Translations under genes and position numbers: made by a program
The notes under the pieces: model-generated
The model's input: the letters and a program-made list of their open reading frames with translations, nothing else
Databases searched by the model: none
Told to the model about the DNA's origin: nothing
Part shown: positions 8,169-20,361 of the stretch, one piece after another
How the letters are laid out: each line of letters begins with the position of its first letter
How positions within the stretch are numbered: position 1 is the stretch's first letter
Origin: Paramesorhizobium salinisoli
GTDB lineage: Bacteria; Pseudomonadota; Alphaproteobacteria; Rhizobiales; Rhizobiaceae
NCBI RefSeq assembly: GCF_003335045.1
Contig: NZ_QOZG01000003.1
Location: 486,276-550,275 of the forward strand
Direction: 5' to 3'
Length of the DNA: 64,000 nt

Positions 8169-8855
8169 TCAGGCCGCCTTGCGTATCGCGCTGTCGGCGG
8201 CACGCCGTATCGCCGCAATATTCGCCGCATAGGCAGCCTGATCATTACCTCCAAAGATCGCAGAACCGGCGACCAGCACATTAGCTCCGGCTGCGGCAAC
8301 GAGCGGCGCTGTCTCAGGCGTCACACCGCCATCGATCTCGATATGGATCGGGCGCGCTCCGATCATCGCCCTGATCCGCCTGACCTTCTCGACGACAGAC
8401 GGAATGAACGCCTGGCCGCCGAAACCCGGATTGACGGTCATCAAGAGGATGAGGTCAAGCCGGTCGAGCACATACTCGATCACATTTTCGGGCGTCGAAG
8501 GATTGAGCGAGACACCAGCCTTCTTGCCGAGATTGCGGATCGCCTGCAACGACCGGTCGAGATGCGGCCCCGCTTCCGCATGCACGGTAATGAGATCGCA
8601 GCCCGCATCGGCGAAAGCGGCAAGATATGGATCGGCCGGAGCGATCATCAAATGGCAATCGAAGAACGCCTTGGTTCGGCTGCGGATCGCCTTGATCACC
8701 GGCGGACCGAAGGTGATGTTCGGCACGAAATGCCCGTCCATCACGTCGAGATGAATCCAGTCGGCACCCGCCGCAACCACTGCCTCGACCTCGTCGCCCA
8801 GCCGGGAAAAATCGGCGGAAAGCACCGATGGCGCGATAATCGTCTTGGACGTCAT
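8169..8855 (-). CDS. cbbE: Ribulose-phosphate 3-epimerase
   Basis: A 228-residue TIM-barrel enzyme interconverting xylulose 5-phosphate and ribulose 5-phosphate, which regenerates the RuBisCO substrate precursor. Family motifs are intact: [12 protein letters not shown] at the N-terminus, [12 protein letters not shown] with metal-binding His and Asp, [10 protein letters not shown] and [10 protein letters not shown] in the second half. The ATG overlaps the cbbX stop (ATGA at 8852-8855), so it is translationally coupled within the operon. Confidence 0.96.
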   Translation of the reverse strand: MTSKTIIAPSVLSADFSRLGDEVEAVVAAGADWIHLDVMDGHFVPNITFGPPVIKAIRSRTKAFFDCHLMIAPADPYLAAFADAGCDLITVHAEAGPHLDRSLQAIRNLGKKAGVSLNPSTPENVIEYVLDRLDLILLMTVNPGFGGQAFIPSVVEKVRRIRAMIGARPIHIEIDGGVTPETAPLVAAAGANVLVAGSAIFGGNDQAAYAANIAAIRRAADSAIRKAA

Positions 8856-9796
8856 GAGCGTTTTTCCTCCTTTGCAGCCTCCGCCATCGCGAAAACGCGG
8901 CTGACACTTATATCCTCCGCGCCGATCGTCGACAGCGCCTCGGCATCAACCGGACCCGACACGGTCTCGAACAGGCGGTTCGCCTGCCGCAGCCGCGCCC
9001 TGTCGAGCGCGTTGCGGATGGACCTTGCATTGGCGAAGTGCGGCTGCTTGCGGCGAGCCGCAATATAGTCCGCCATGACTACCCGCGCCTTCCCGTCGAA
9101 TTGATAATTCTGCTTCGCGAGCATGGTTTCCGCGATCTGCAGGAGTTCATCACCCGAATAATCCGGAAAATCGATGTGGTGGGCGATGCGCGAGCGAAAA
9201 CCCGGATTGCTCTCGAAAAACCGGTCCATCCGGTCGGCATAGCCGGCCATGATGACGACCAGATCGTCGCGCTGGTTTTCCATCACCTGAAGCAGGATTT
9301 CGATCGCCTCCTGGCCATAATCGCGTTCATTCTCCTGGCGGTGGAGATAATAGGCCTCGTCGATGAACAGCACGCCGCCCATCGCCTTCTTGAGGATCTC
9401 CTTGGTCTTCGGCGCGGTATGGCCGATATATTGCCCCACCAGATCGTCCCGCGTGACGGAGACGAGATGGCCCTTGCGGATATAGCCGAGGCGATGCAGG
9501 AGATTGGCCATGCGCAAGGCGACAGTCGTTTTGCCGGTTCCGGGATTGCCGCTGAAGCTCATATGCAGCGTCGGCGTCTCATGCGCGAGCCCGAGCCGCC
9601 GCCGCGCATGTTCAACCAGGAGCAGCGCTGCCGTTTCCCGAATGCGCTGCTTGACCGGCCTGAGGCCGATCAGCTCGCGGTCGAGTTCATCGAGCACATC
9701 CTTCACGCCCGACTTGACATATTCCGCCCGCAGGTCGATGGCGGCGGGGATATCGCCGCCATCTTCAGCGGACAACTGGACCGCTGCATCAGCCAT
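8852..9796 (-). CDS. cbbX: CbbX, red-type RuBisCO activase (AAA+)
   Basis: A 314-residue AAA+ ATPase that removes inhibitory sugar phosphates from red-type RuBisCO by pulling on the large-subunit C-terminus. Walker A GNPGTGKT (residues 83-90) and Walker [10 protein letters not shown] (142-150) are intact. The pore region around [11 protein letters not shown] and arginines of the C-terminal domain are also present. The start at 9796 is chosen because it overlaps the cbbS stop by eight bases and has GGGAGA just upstream; an in-frame codon 30 bp further up is less likely. Presence of cbbX fits a form IC RuBisCO. Confidence 0.95.
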   Translation of the reverse strand: MADAAVQLSAEDGGDIPAAIDLRAEYVKSGVKDVLDELDRELIGLRPVKQRIRETAALLLVEHARRRLGLAHETPTLHMSFSGNPGTGKTTVALRMANLLHRLGYIRKGHLVSVTRDDLVGQYIGHTAPKTKEILKKAMGGVLFIDEAYYLHRQENERDYGQEAIEILLQVMENQRDDLVVIMAGYADRMDRFFESNPGFRSRIAHHIDFPDYSGDELLQIAETMLAKQNYQFDGKARVVMADYIAARRKQPHFANARSIRNALDRARLRQANRLFETVSGPVDAEALSTIGAEDISVSRVFAMAEAAKEEKRS

Positions 9797-10208
9797 AACG
9801 GTCTCCCGCAGGCTTGTCCGCCGCATAGGACCGGGTGGTGTAACGGATCACACGTCCCGGCGCTTCCTCCCGCTGCAGATGAAACCCCGGCTCGTTCGCC
9901 GGCCGGTTGACGATGAAGGAGAGCTTCACCGACTCCCATCCATGGCTGGCGTCGAAGGCGACCAGACGGATATAACGGTCGCCATAGACCTTGCGGCATT
10001 CCTTCAGCTCCATCATCAGCGCCGCCGCGTCCGGATTGTCGAACATCGGGTGCCCCCACATCTCCCAATAGGTATTGCGGGGATGCGGATCGTCGGTAAA
10101 TTCGAGACTGACTGCCCAGCCATTGTCGATGCAGTATTGCGCCTGCCTTGCGATCTGCTCGTCGGTCAGGTCAGGCAGGAACGAGAATGCTCCCTGGGTA
10201 ACGCGCAT
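9789..10208 (-). CDS. cbbS: RuBisCO small subunit (red type)
   Basis: A 139-residue small subunit. The opening [15 protein letters not shown] and the segment [13 protein letters not shown] are typical of form IC/ID small subunits. The C-terminal extension ([15 protein letters not shown]), forming a beta hairpin in the red-type holoenzyme, is present. It starts nine bases after the cbbL stop with AGGAGA upstream and overlaps cbbX. Confidence 0.97.
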   Translation of the reverse strand: MRVTQGAFSFLPDLTDEQIARQAQYCIDNGWAVSLEFTDDPHPRNTYWEMWGHPMFDNPDAAALMMELKECRKVYGDRYIRLVAFDASHGWESVKLSFIVNRPANEPGFHLQREEAPGRVIRYTTRSYAADKPAGDRYG

Positions 10209-10217
10209 GGTTCTCTC

Positions 10218-12805
<2,588 letters not shown>

Positions 12806-12842
12806 GATCCATGCTCCTTTCCTAAGCGAGGTGCCGTTTGTC

Positions 12843-14855
12843 TCAATCGATCAGTTTTCTTACGCGTTCGACGACGGCCTCCGGCGTAATGCCGAAATGC
12901 CGGTAGAGATCGGCGGCAGGCGCGCTGGCGCCGAAACCGTTCATGCCGATGAAATCGCCATTCTCGCCGATCCAACGGTCCCATCCCTGCCGCGCGGCCG
13001 CCTCGATGGCGACGCGCGGGGCCGCCGCAAGGATGGAGCGGCGATAGGCAGGCATCTGTTTTTCGAAGAGTTCCCAGCACGGCATAGAGACGACAGCAGC
13101 GGCAATTCCGTGCTGGGCGCGCAGAATATCGGCGGCGGCACAGGCGATCTCGACCTCGGAGCCGGTGGCAATCAGCGTCGCCGCCCGCGGTCCCGCCGTC
13201 TCGCGCAGCACGTATGCGCCACGGCTCGACCGGTTCTCCTTGCCGTGCGCAAGGCGCAGCATGGGAAGGTTCTGGCGCGACAGCACGAGAACGCTCGGCC
13301 TGTTCCTATGCTTCAACGCCAGCTCCCAGCACTCGGCCGTTTCAATGATGTCGGCCGGGCGATAGACGTCGATCCCGGGGGTTGCCCGCAGCATGGCGAG
13401 ATGCTCGACCGGCTGGTGCGTCGGCCCGTCTTCGCCAAGCCCAATCGAGTCATGGGTCATGACATAGATCACCTGCTGGCCCATCAGCGCCGAAAGCCGG
13501 ATCGCGCCCCTCGCATAGTCGGCGAAAGCCAGAAATGTGCCGCCAAAGGGGATGAAGCCGCCATGCAGCGCGATGCCGTTCATCGCCGCCGCCATCGCAT
13601 GCTCGCGGATGCCATAATGGACATAGCGCCCGCTGAAATCGCGCGCCGAGATGCTGCCCATCCCGGATGTAAGCGTCAGGTTGGAATGGGTGAGATCAGC
13701 GGAGCCGCCGACGGTGAGCGCCGTCGCCTTGTTGATGACGCCGAGCACCATCTCGGAAGCCTTGCGGGTGGCGACCTTCGTCGCCTTTTCCAGATGCTCG
13801 CGGCGGAAAGCGTCCAGCTCTTCAAAAAGCGTCTCCGGCAGCTCCTTTGCGACCGCCGACTTGAAGACGCCCATGTCGGGCGATGCCGCAAGCCGGGCGC
13901 ACCAGTCGCGCCGCTGGTCCGCGCCGCGACGGGCGACATTGCGCCAGGTTTCAACGATAGCCTCAGGGACCTCGAATGCCGCATGCGGCCATCCGATCGC
14001 CGCCCGCGCCGCCGCGATTTCGGCGTCGCCGAGCGGCGCGCCATGGGTCTTTTCCGTGCCCTGCAGATTGGGCGCACCCTTGCCGATGATCGTCCGGCAG
14101 GCGATCAGCGACGGCCTGTCCGTCTCCCGCGCCTGGCCGATCGCGTCGGCAATCGCCTCGAAATCATGGCCGTCGATATCCCAGACGTCGAAGCCCGCCG
14201 CCCTGAACCGGGCAAGCTGGTCCATCGATGTGGAAAGCGAGGTAGGCCCGTCGATCGAGATGGAATTATTGTCCCAAAGCACGATCAGCCGCGACAGACC
14301 GAGATGCCCCGCCAAGTCTATCGCCTCATGGCTGATGCCTTCCTGCAGACATCCATCGCCGGCAATCGCATAGGTGAAATGATCGACGATTTCCGCGCCG
14401 AAGCGCTCGCGCATCAGCCGCTCGGCAAGCGCCATGCCGACCGCCGTCGCAATCCCCTGCCCCAGCGGGCCCGTTGTCGTCTCGATGCCCTGCGCATGGC
14501 CATATTCGGGATGGCCCGCCGTCCGCGCGCCGAGCTGGCGGAAACGCTGCAACTCCTCGGCCGGCATGTCGGGGTAGCCGATCAGATAGTGCAGCGCATA
14601 TTGCAGCATCGAGCCATGGCCGGCCGAAAGCACAAAGCGGTCGCGGTCCGGCCATTGCGGGTGCAGCGGATCGAGCTTGATGAAACGGTTGAAGAGCACC
14701 GTGGCGACGTCCGCCATGCCCATCGGCATGCCGGGATGGCCGGAATTGGCCTTCTGCACGGCATCCATGGCAAGGGCGCGGATGGCATTGGCCATGTCCC
14801 TCTCGCTGACGAGTTGCGGTTCGGTCGCGGTTTGCAGCAAAGCTTGCGTGTTCAT
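12843..14855 (-). CDS. cbbT: Transketolase
   Basis: A 670-residue thiamine-diphosphate transketolase for the regenerative phase of the Calvin cycle. It carries the TPP motif beginning [11 protein letters not shown] and ending [10 protein letters not shown]. The substrate-binding His regions ([26 protein letters not shown]) are also intact. The ATG at 14855 is preferred over an in-frame start seven codons upstream because GAGGAGA is correctly spaced before it. It lies ten bases downstream of cbbP. Confidence 0.96.
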   Translation of the reverse strand: MNTQALLQTATEPQLVSERDMANAIRALAMDAVQKANSGHPGMPMGMADVATVLFNRFIKLDPLHPQWPDRDRFVLSAGHGSMLQYALHYLIGYPDMPAEELQRFRQLGARTAGHPEYGHAQGIETTTGPLGQGIATAVGMALAERLMRERFGAEIVDHFTYAIAGDGCLQEGISHEAIDLAGHLGLSRLIVLWDNNSISIDGPTSLSTSMDQLARFRAAGFDVWDIDGHDFEAIADAIGQARETDRPSLIACRTIIGKGAPNLQGTEKTHGAPLGDAEIAAARAAIGWPHAAFEVPEAIVETWRNVARRGADQRRDWCARLAASPDMGVFKSAVAKELPETLFEELDAFRREHLEKATKVATRKASEMVLGVINKATALTVGGSADLTHSNLTLTSGMGSISARDFSGRYVHYGIREHAMAAAMNGIALHGGFIPFGGTFLAFADYARGAIRLSALMGQQVIYVMTHDSIGLGEDGPTHQPVEHLAMLRATPGIDVYRPADIIETAECWELALKHRNRPSVLVLSRQNLPMLRLAHGKENRSSRGAYVLRETAGPRAATLIATGSEVEIACAAADILRAQHGIAAAVVSMPCWELFEKQMPAYRRSILAAAPRVAIEAAARQGWDRWIGENGDFIGMNGFGASAPAADLYRHFGITPEAVVERVRKLID

Positions 14856-14865
14856 CGTCTTCTCC

Positions 14866-15738
14866 TCACGAGGCACGGTTCTTGCGCTCGATCAACTGCA
14901 TGATCAGCGGCGTCAGGATGAGTTGCATGGCAAGGTCGAGCTTGTTCCCCGGCACGACAATGGAATTGGCCCGCGACATGAAGGAGTCGTGGATCATCGA
15001 CAGGAGATAGGGAAAATCGATGCCGCGCGGCCGGGCGAAGCGGATCACCAGCATCGATTCATCGGGCGTCGGTATCCAGCGCGCAATGAACGGGTTGGAC
15101 GTATCGACGATGGGAACCCGCTGGAAATTGATGTCGGTCAGCGTGAATTGCGGCGTGATGTAGCGCACATAGTCCGGCATGCGCCGCAGGATCACATCCA
15201 TGACCGCTTCGGTCGAATAGCCGCGCGTCGAGCGATCGCGATGGATCTTCTGGATCCATTCGAGATTGATGACGGGAACGACGCCGATCTTCAGATCCGC
15301 ATGCCGCGCCAAATTGACCTTGTCCGTCACCGCGCAGCCATGCAACCCCTCGTAGAACAGGAGGTCGCTCGCGGGAAATTCCCTCCATTCAGAAAAGGAA
15401 CCGGGCGGCACGCCATACTTTTTGGCTTCCTCCTCATCGTGAATATAGGTCCGGGTCTTTCCCGTGCCCCGGCGGCCATATTCCTCGAAAACCCCGTCCA
15501 ACGTCTCCAACTCGTTGGCATCGACATGGAAATGCGTGAAGTTCGGATTGCCCTTCTTCTCCTCCTCCGCGACCTTGGTCTTCATGGCCTGCCGGTCGTA
15601 GCGATGGAACGCATCGCCCTCGATGAACGCCGCCTCGATCTCCTCGCGCCGGAATATCAGTTCGAAAATCCGCTTGACCGATGTCGTCCCCGCGCCGGAG
15701 GAGCCGGTAATCGATATGATGGGATGCTTTGTCGACAT
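14866..15738 (-). CDS. cbbP: Phosphoribulokinase
   Basis: A 290-residue proteobacterial-type phosphoribulokinase, making ribulose 1,5-bisphosphate from ribulose 5-phosphate and ATP. P-loop [12 protein letters not shown] (residues 12-23), substrate region [12 protein letters not shown], and FYEGLHGC are all conserved. The frame is open 66 codons upstream, but the ATG at 15738 matches the family N-terminus ([15 protein letters not shown]). It begins 16 bases after the cbbF stop. With RuBisCO this is the diagnostic Calvin-cycle enzyme. Confidence 0.97.
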   Translation of the reverse strand: MSTKHPIISITGSSGAGTTSVKRIFELIFRREEIEAAFIEGDAFHRYDRQAMKTKVAEEEKKGNPNFTHFHVDANELETLDGVFEEYGRRGTGKTRTYIHDEEEAKKYGVPPGSFSEWREFPASDLLFYEGLHGCAVTDKVNLARHADLKIGVVPVINLEWIQKIHRDRSTRGYSTEAVMDVILRRMPDYVRYITPQFTLTDINFQRVPIVDTSNPFIARWIPTPDESMLVIRFARPRGIDFPYLLSMIHDSFMSRANSIVVPGNKLDLAMQLILTPLIMQLIERKNRAS

Positions 15739-15754
15739 GTCGCTCGTCTCCCCC

Positions 15755-16804
15755 TCAGGCCCTGAACAGGCCGCGATTGCTGAAGAGCGGCGCGCGCTCG
15801 CCGATATTGCTGGGCTCCGTGTGGTAACGTCCGATTCGCTCGACTTCCCGTGACGATCCGAAGACCAGCGGAACCCGCTGGTGCATGTTCTGTGGGACGA
15901 TATCGAGAATGCGATGGATCGTATCGGTCGCAGCACCGCCCGCCTGCTCGACGAGGAAGGCTATCGGATTGGCCTCATAGACGAGCCTGATCCGCCCTGA
16001 GCCGTAACCCTTGCGCTTGTCGCCGGGATAGAGAAACACGCCGCCGCGCACCAGGATCCGATAGGCTTCGGCCACCAGCGAAGCGATCCAGCGCATGTTG
16101 AAATCCTTGGCGCGCGGGCCCTCGGTTCCCTTCAGGCAATCATCGATATAAAGCCTGACCGCTTCATCCCACTGCCGGTAATTGGCGGCGTTGATGGCGA
16201 ACTCCTGCGTGCGCGGCGCAATAGCGATTCCCGGATAGGCCTGAACGAAGGTTCCAAGCCGCGTAGAAAACACGAAGACATGTGTGCCGCTGCCGACCGT
16301 CAGCACCAAAGCGAGCTGCGGCCCGTAAATGAAAAAGCCGGCAGCGAGCTGATGCCTGCCTTCCTGGTAGAAGGAGGCACCAGGCTCGCTGACCGGTTCG
16401 CCAACCACTGGGAGGATGGAGAAGATGGTCCCGAGCGAGACATTCGTATCGATATTGGAAGACCCGTCCAGCGGGTCGATGGCAATGGCAAGCACCGCGC
16501 GCGGATCGAGCACCGCTGGCTGGTCCAGTTCCTCCGAACCGTAAAGCGCGATCGGCGCATGGCGCATGGCCTCCAGGAACATGTCGTCGGCAAAGACATC
16601 GAGATCCTTCTGGGCATCGCCATCGGCATTCCTGCCGCTGTGGCTGCCGTTGAAGGCCTTGCCGAGCGCGCCCTGATTGATCGTGTTACGGATTTTGACG
16701 GCGGTTAACGACAAATGCCGAATAGTAGCGGATACGGCGCTGCGCAATCCGTCGGCGTCACCCGCATAAGAACCGAGAAAGGCGTCAAGTGTCGCCGTGA
16801 TCAT
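15755..16804 (-). CDS. cbbF: Fructose-1,6-bisphosphatase class I
   Basis: A 349-residue class I FBPase, first gene of the operon. Metal and substrate motifs include YGSEELDQP, IDPLDGSSNIDTNVSLGT and the C-terminal LVYEANPIAFLVEQAGG. CbbF enzymes in such operons often also hydrolyse sedoheptulose bisphosphate. GGGAGG precedes the ATG. Its promoter lies in the 119-bp gap shared with divergent cbbR. Confidence 0.96.
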   Translation of the reverse strand: MITATLDAFLGSYAGDADGLRSAVSATIRHLSLTAVKIRNTINQGALGKAFNGSHSGRNADGDAQKDLDVFADDMFLEAMRHAPIALYGSEELDQPAVLDPRAVLAIAIDPLDGSSNIDTNVSLGTIFSILPVVGEPVSEPGASFYQEGRHQLAAGFFIYGPQLALVLTVGSGTHVFVFSTRLGTFVQAYPGIAIAPRTQEFAINAANYRQWDEAVRLYIDDCLKGTEGPRAKDFNMRWIASLVAEAYRILVRGGVFLYPGDKRKGYGSGRIRLVYEANPIAFLVEQAGGAATDTIHRILDIVPQNMHQRVPLVFGSSREVERIGRYHTEPSNIGERAPLFSNRGLFRA

Positions 16805-16870
16805 GGTGTCCCTCCCGTGACCCGCATCCTCGACGGGTCTGTGGGAGGATGGAAACAGATGGGGTGCTTT

Positions 16871-16905
16871 AAGTAAAATTTATTATATTTACGACTTCAG
16901 TAAAT
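16871..16905. promoter_or_regulatory. Candidate CbbR operator
   Basis: Three alternating half-sites occur in the AT-rich cbbF-cbbR gap: GTAAA (16873-16877), TTTAC (16888-16892) and GTAAA (16900-16904). The last two form ATTTAC-N7-GTAAAT, which fits the T-N11-A rule of LysR-type binding sites. It is placed as expected for autoregulation of cbbR and activation of the divergent operon. Confidence 0.6.
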
Positions 16906-16923
16906 TTCTCTAACTTAGACCAT

Positions 16924-17883
16924 ATGCGCAATCTGACCTTGAGACAGTTGAATTCTATTCAGGCGATCCTTCGCCACAGCACCATTGTCGGCGCGGCCAA
17001 TGAGTTGGGCCTGACCCCGCCGGCCGTCACGCTCCAGCTGAAACAGGTCGAGGAGGATGCGGGCATCATTCTGTTCGACCGGACCAATGAAGGCCTCAAG
17101 CCGACAGCGGCCGGCCTCGCCTTTGTCGATGCGGGCCAGATGATTCAGGAAAGGCTGCGCCTCCTCGACGACGAGATCGACGCCATCAAGGGATTGAGGG
17201 TCGGCAGCTTGAGACTAGGGGTCGTATCGACGGCCAAATATTTCGCGCCGCGCATGATGGCGACCTTCGGCAAGGATCATCCCGATATCGCCATCAAGCT
17301 CGCCATCGGCAACCGGGCGGAGACGATAGCGAGCCTCAAGAACCATGAGGTGGACATTGCCCTGATGGGGCGCCCGCCGAGGGATATCCCCCTGCGGTCG
17401 TCCGTCTTCGGCGATCATCCCCTGGTCATGATCGCCGCCCCCGACCATCCGCTCGCCAAGTGCCGGGACATCACCAAGGAACGGATCGCGCAGGAGCATT
17501 TCCTGGTCAGGGAATCGGGTTCCGGCACACGCATTTCGCTAGAGATCTTCCTGAGCGAGTTGCCGGGAAGGCTGGACGATCTGGGAACAGAGATGTCCTC
17601 CAACGAAACCATCAAGCAGGCCGTCATGGCCGGCCTCGGCATCGCCTTCATCTCCGCCCACACGATCGCGATGGAGCTTGAAATGGGACGGCTCGTCATC
17701 CTTGATGTGACCGGCATGCCAATCCGCCGGCAGTGGTTTTCGGTCGCCAGGACGGATCGGACGATATCACCGGCGATGAAGGCTTTTCAGGACTTCCTGA
17801 CGCTCAAAGGCGCACAATGCCTGCCCTTCTTCGACCGGCTCTATCCCGAAACCGCCGCATTGGCGTACCATCCACCATCATAG
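16924..17883 (+). CDS. cbbR: CbbR, LysR-type regulator of the Calvin cycle operon
   Basis: A 319-residue LysR-family protein. The winged helix-turn-helix covers residues 1-60 (LRQLNSIQAILRHSTIVGAANELGLTP region) and a periplasmic-binding-like effector domain follows. Divergent orientation to cbbF and the operator-like half-sites between them strongly support CbbR. CbbR proteins sense metabolites such as RuBP, PEP or NADPH, depending on the species. Confidence 0.93.
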   Translation: MRNLTLRQLNSIQAILRHSTIVGAANELGLTPPAVTLQLKQVEEDAGIILFDRTNEGLKPTAAGLAFVDAGQMIQERLRLLDDEIDAIKGLRVGSLRLGVVSTAKYFAPRMMATFGKDHPDIAIKLAIGNRAETIASLKNHEVDIALMGRPPRDIPLRSSVFGDHPLVMIAAPDHPLAKCRDITKERIAQEHFLVRESGSGTRISLEIFLSELPGRLDDLGTEMSSNETIKQAVMAGLGIAFISAHTIAMELEMGRLVILDVTGMPIRRQWFSVARTDRTISPAMKAFQDFLTLKGAQCLPFFDRLYPETAALAYHPPS

Positions 17884-17916
17884 GCGGAGGCAATCCCCTC
17901 AATCGGCTCGCTTTGA

Positions 17917-20361
17917 CTACACCCTCACCCGCTCCGCCCTGGGATCATACATCGGTTTCAGCGACGCCTCGGCCTTCACCCGCCGTCCCGCGATCTCAAT
18001 CTCATAATCCGACCCCAGAATCTCCTCCGCGCTCTCGCCCTTGCAGGCGACATAGCCAAGGCCGATCGCGCCGCCGAGGTGATGGCCGTAATTGCCCGAG
18101 GTGATGGTTCCGACAATCCGCCCGTCGCGCACGATGGCTTCATTGTGGAAGAGCAGCGGCTCCGGATCGGACAGACGGAACTGGACCAGCCGCCGGTCAA
18201 GCCCGGCTTCCTTCCTCTTCAACACCGCGTCGCGGCCGATGAAATCGCCCTTGTCAGTTTTCACGGCAAAGCCAAGGCCTGCCTCAAGAACGTGATCCTC
18301 ATCGGTGATGTCGTGGCCAAAATGCCGGAAGGCCTTCTCGATTCGGCAGGAATCGAGCGTGTGCAGGCCGCAAAGCTTCAGCCCCATACCCTGCCCCGCC
18401 GTCTCGATGGCCTCGAAGACATGCGCCGCCTGGTCGGTGGAGACGTAAAGCTCCCAACCGAGCTCGCCGACATAGGTCACGCGGTGCGCCCGGGCAAGCC
18501 CCATGCCGATTTCGATCTCGCGCGCCGTTCCGAACGGATGGACCGCGTTGGAAAAATCGTTCGGGCTGATTTTTTGGATCAGCGCTCGGGATTTCGGCCC
18601 CATCAGGCAGAGCACTGATTCCCCCGCCGTGACATCGGTGATCACGACGAATTCATCCCCCAGATGTCCGCGCATCCAGGCAAGGTCACGTTGCAGCGTC
18701 GCACCGGGAACGACGGCGAGGAAGGCAGTTTCCGATAGGCGCGTGACGGTCAGGTCACTCTCGATGCCGCCGCGGTGGTTCAGCATCTGCGTATAGACGA
18801 TGCGGCCCGGCTCTACATCGATCTGGTTGGCGCAAAGCCTTTGCAGGAATGAAGCCGCATCGCGCCCCTCGATGCGGATCTTGCCGAAGGACGTCATGTC
18901 GAACAGGCCGACGCCGTTGCGCACCGCAAGATGCTCTTCGCGCTGATTGCCGAACCAGTTCTGACGCTTCCAGGAATAGCGGTATTCGCGCTCCTGCCCT
19001 TCATTGGCAAACCAGTTGGCGCGTTCCCATCCCGCCACCTCGCCGAACACCGCGCCGCGGGCTTTCAGATGCTCATGCAGCGGCGAGCGGCGGATATTGC
19101 GCGACGTCGCCATCTGCCGGTAGGGAAAATGATCGGCATAGAGCAGCCCGAGCGTCTCGGAGACACGCTCCTTGAGATAAAGCCGGTTCTTCTGGAAAGG
19201 CTGGGCGCGGCGGATATCCACCTCCCAGAGATCGAAAGGCGACTCTCCGTCATGAATCCATTGCGCCAGCGCCATGCCCGCGCCGCCGGAAGAGACAATG
19301 CCGATGGAATTATAGCCGGCTGCGACCCAGTAGCCGCCGAGTTCCGGCGCTTCGCCGAGATAATAACGATCGTCGGGCGTAAAGCTCTCAGGACCGTTGA
19401 AGAAGGTATGGATGCCGGCGGTGGCGAGCATCGGCATGCGCTTGACCGCCATCTCCAGGATCGGCTCGAAATGCTCGAAATCCTCCGGCAACTGGTCGAA
19501 GCAGAAATCCTCGGAAATGCCGTTCATGCCCCATGGCTTGGCCACCGGCTCGAAGGCGCCGAGCATCATCTTGCCGGCATCCTCCTTGTAATAGGCGCAT
19601 TCGTCCGGCACCCGCAGCACCGGCAGGCGGCCCAGCCCCTCGATGGCTTCAGTCACGAGATAAAAATGCTCGCACGCATGAAGCGGCACCGTGACGCCTG
19701 ACATGGCGGCAAGATCGCGCGCCCACATGCCGGCGCAATTGACCACGACATCGGTCTCGATCGTGCCGTTTTCCTCGCCTTTCGACCATGAAACGCCCGA
19801 AACACGACCGTTTTTCTTCAGAACCTCGGTGACTTTGACGCCCTCGACGATCTTCGCGCCACGCTGCCGCGCGCCCTTCGCCAGCGCCATGGCGATATTA
19901 GCGGGGTCGCACTGGCCATCGAGCGGCAGATGCACGGCCCCGACTACATCCTGGATATCAAGATGCGGATACATCTCCTTGACTTCGCGAGGCGATATCT
20001 CCCTGACATCGACATCGAACGCCCGCGCCAGCGAAGCCTGCCGGTAGATCTCGTGCTTGCGCTCCTCGGTCAGCGCCACCGTGATCGAACCCACCTGCCG
20101 CATCCCCGTGGCGACGCCGGTCTCGGCCTCGAGTTTGACGTAGAGGTCGGCTGAATATTTGGCGAGCCGCGTCATGTTCTGTGAAGCGCGCAACTGGCCG
20201 ATGAGCCCCGCCGCATGCCACGTTGTGCCCGAGGTCAGTTGCTTGCGCTCCAGGAGGACGATATTCGTCCAGCCGAGCTTGGCGAGGTGATAGGCAACGG
20301 AACAGCCCGAAATGCCGCCTCCGATGATGACGGCTCTGGCCTTGGCCGGAAGAAAGCTCAT
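17917..20361 (-). CDS. FAD-dependent sarcosine/dimethylglycine dehydrogenase-like protein
   Basis: An 814-residue fusion. It has an N-terminal FAD oxidoreductase domain (dinucleotide motif IGGGISGCSVAYHL; TSGTTWHAAG with the His that usually binds FAD covalently). A C-terminal GcvT-like tetrahydrofolate aminomethyltransferase domain follows (from about residue 420, containing RYSWKRQNWFGN and ending VKAEASLKPMYDP). Such enzymes remove an N-methyl group and pass it to tetrahydrofolate. It overlaps the upstream paralogue by ATGA (20358-20361). With a Rieske betaine demethylase upstream, one paralogue probably uses dimethylglycine and this one sarcosine. Which is which cannot be settled from sequence alone. 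Confidence 0.85.
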   Translation of the reverse strand: MSFLPAKARAVIIGGGISGCSVAYHLAKLGWTNIVLLERKQLTSGTTWHAAGLIGQLRASQNMTRLAKYSADLYVKLEAETGVATGMRQVGSITVALTEERKHEIYRQASLARAFDVDVREISPREVKEMYPHLDIQDVVGAVHLPLDGQCDPANIAMALAKGARQRGAKIVEGVKVTEVLKKNGRVSGVSWSKGEENGTIETDVVVNCAGMWARDLAAMSGVTVPLHACEHFYLVTEAIEGLGRLPVLRVPDECAYYKEDAGKMMLGAFEPVAKPWGMNGISEDFCFDQLPEDFEHFEPILEMAVKRMPMLATAGIHTFFNGPESFTPDDRYYLGEAPELGGYWVAAGYNSIGIVSSGGAGMALAQWIHDGESPFDLWEVDIRRAQPFQKNRLYLKERVSETLGLLYADHFPYRQMATSRNIRRSPLHEHLKARGAVFGEVAGWERANWFANEGQEREYRYSWKRQNWFGNQREEHLAVRNGVGLFDMTSFGKIRIEGRDAASFLQRLCANQIDVEPGRIVYTQMLNHRGGIESDLTVTRLSETAFLAVVPGATLQRDLAWMRGHLGDEFVVITDVTAGESVLCLMGPKSRALIQKISPNDFSNAVHPFGTAREIEIGMGLARAHRVTYVGELGWELYVSTDQAAHVFEAIETAGQGMGLKLCGLHTLDSCRIEKAFRHFGHDITDEDHVLEAGLGFAVKTDKGDFIGRDAVLKRKEAGLDRRLVQFRLSDPEPLLFHNEAIVRDGRIVGTITSGNYGHHLGGAIGLGYVACKGESAEEILGSDYEIEIAGRRVKAEASLKPMYDPRAERVRV

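Noticed and set aside
16804..17883. cbbR as a generic LysR gene unrelated to carbon fixation
   Set aside because: Its divergent position to cbbF and the operator-like sites make CbbR far more likely.
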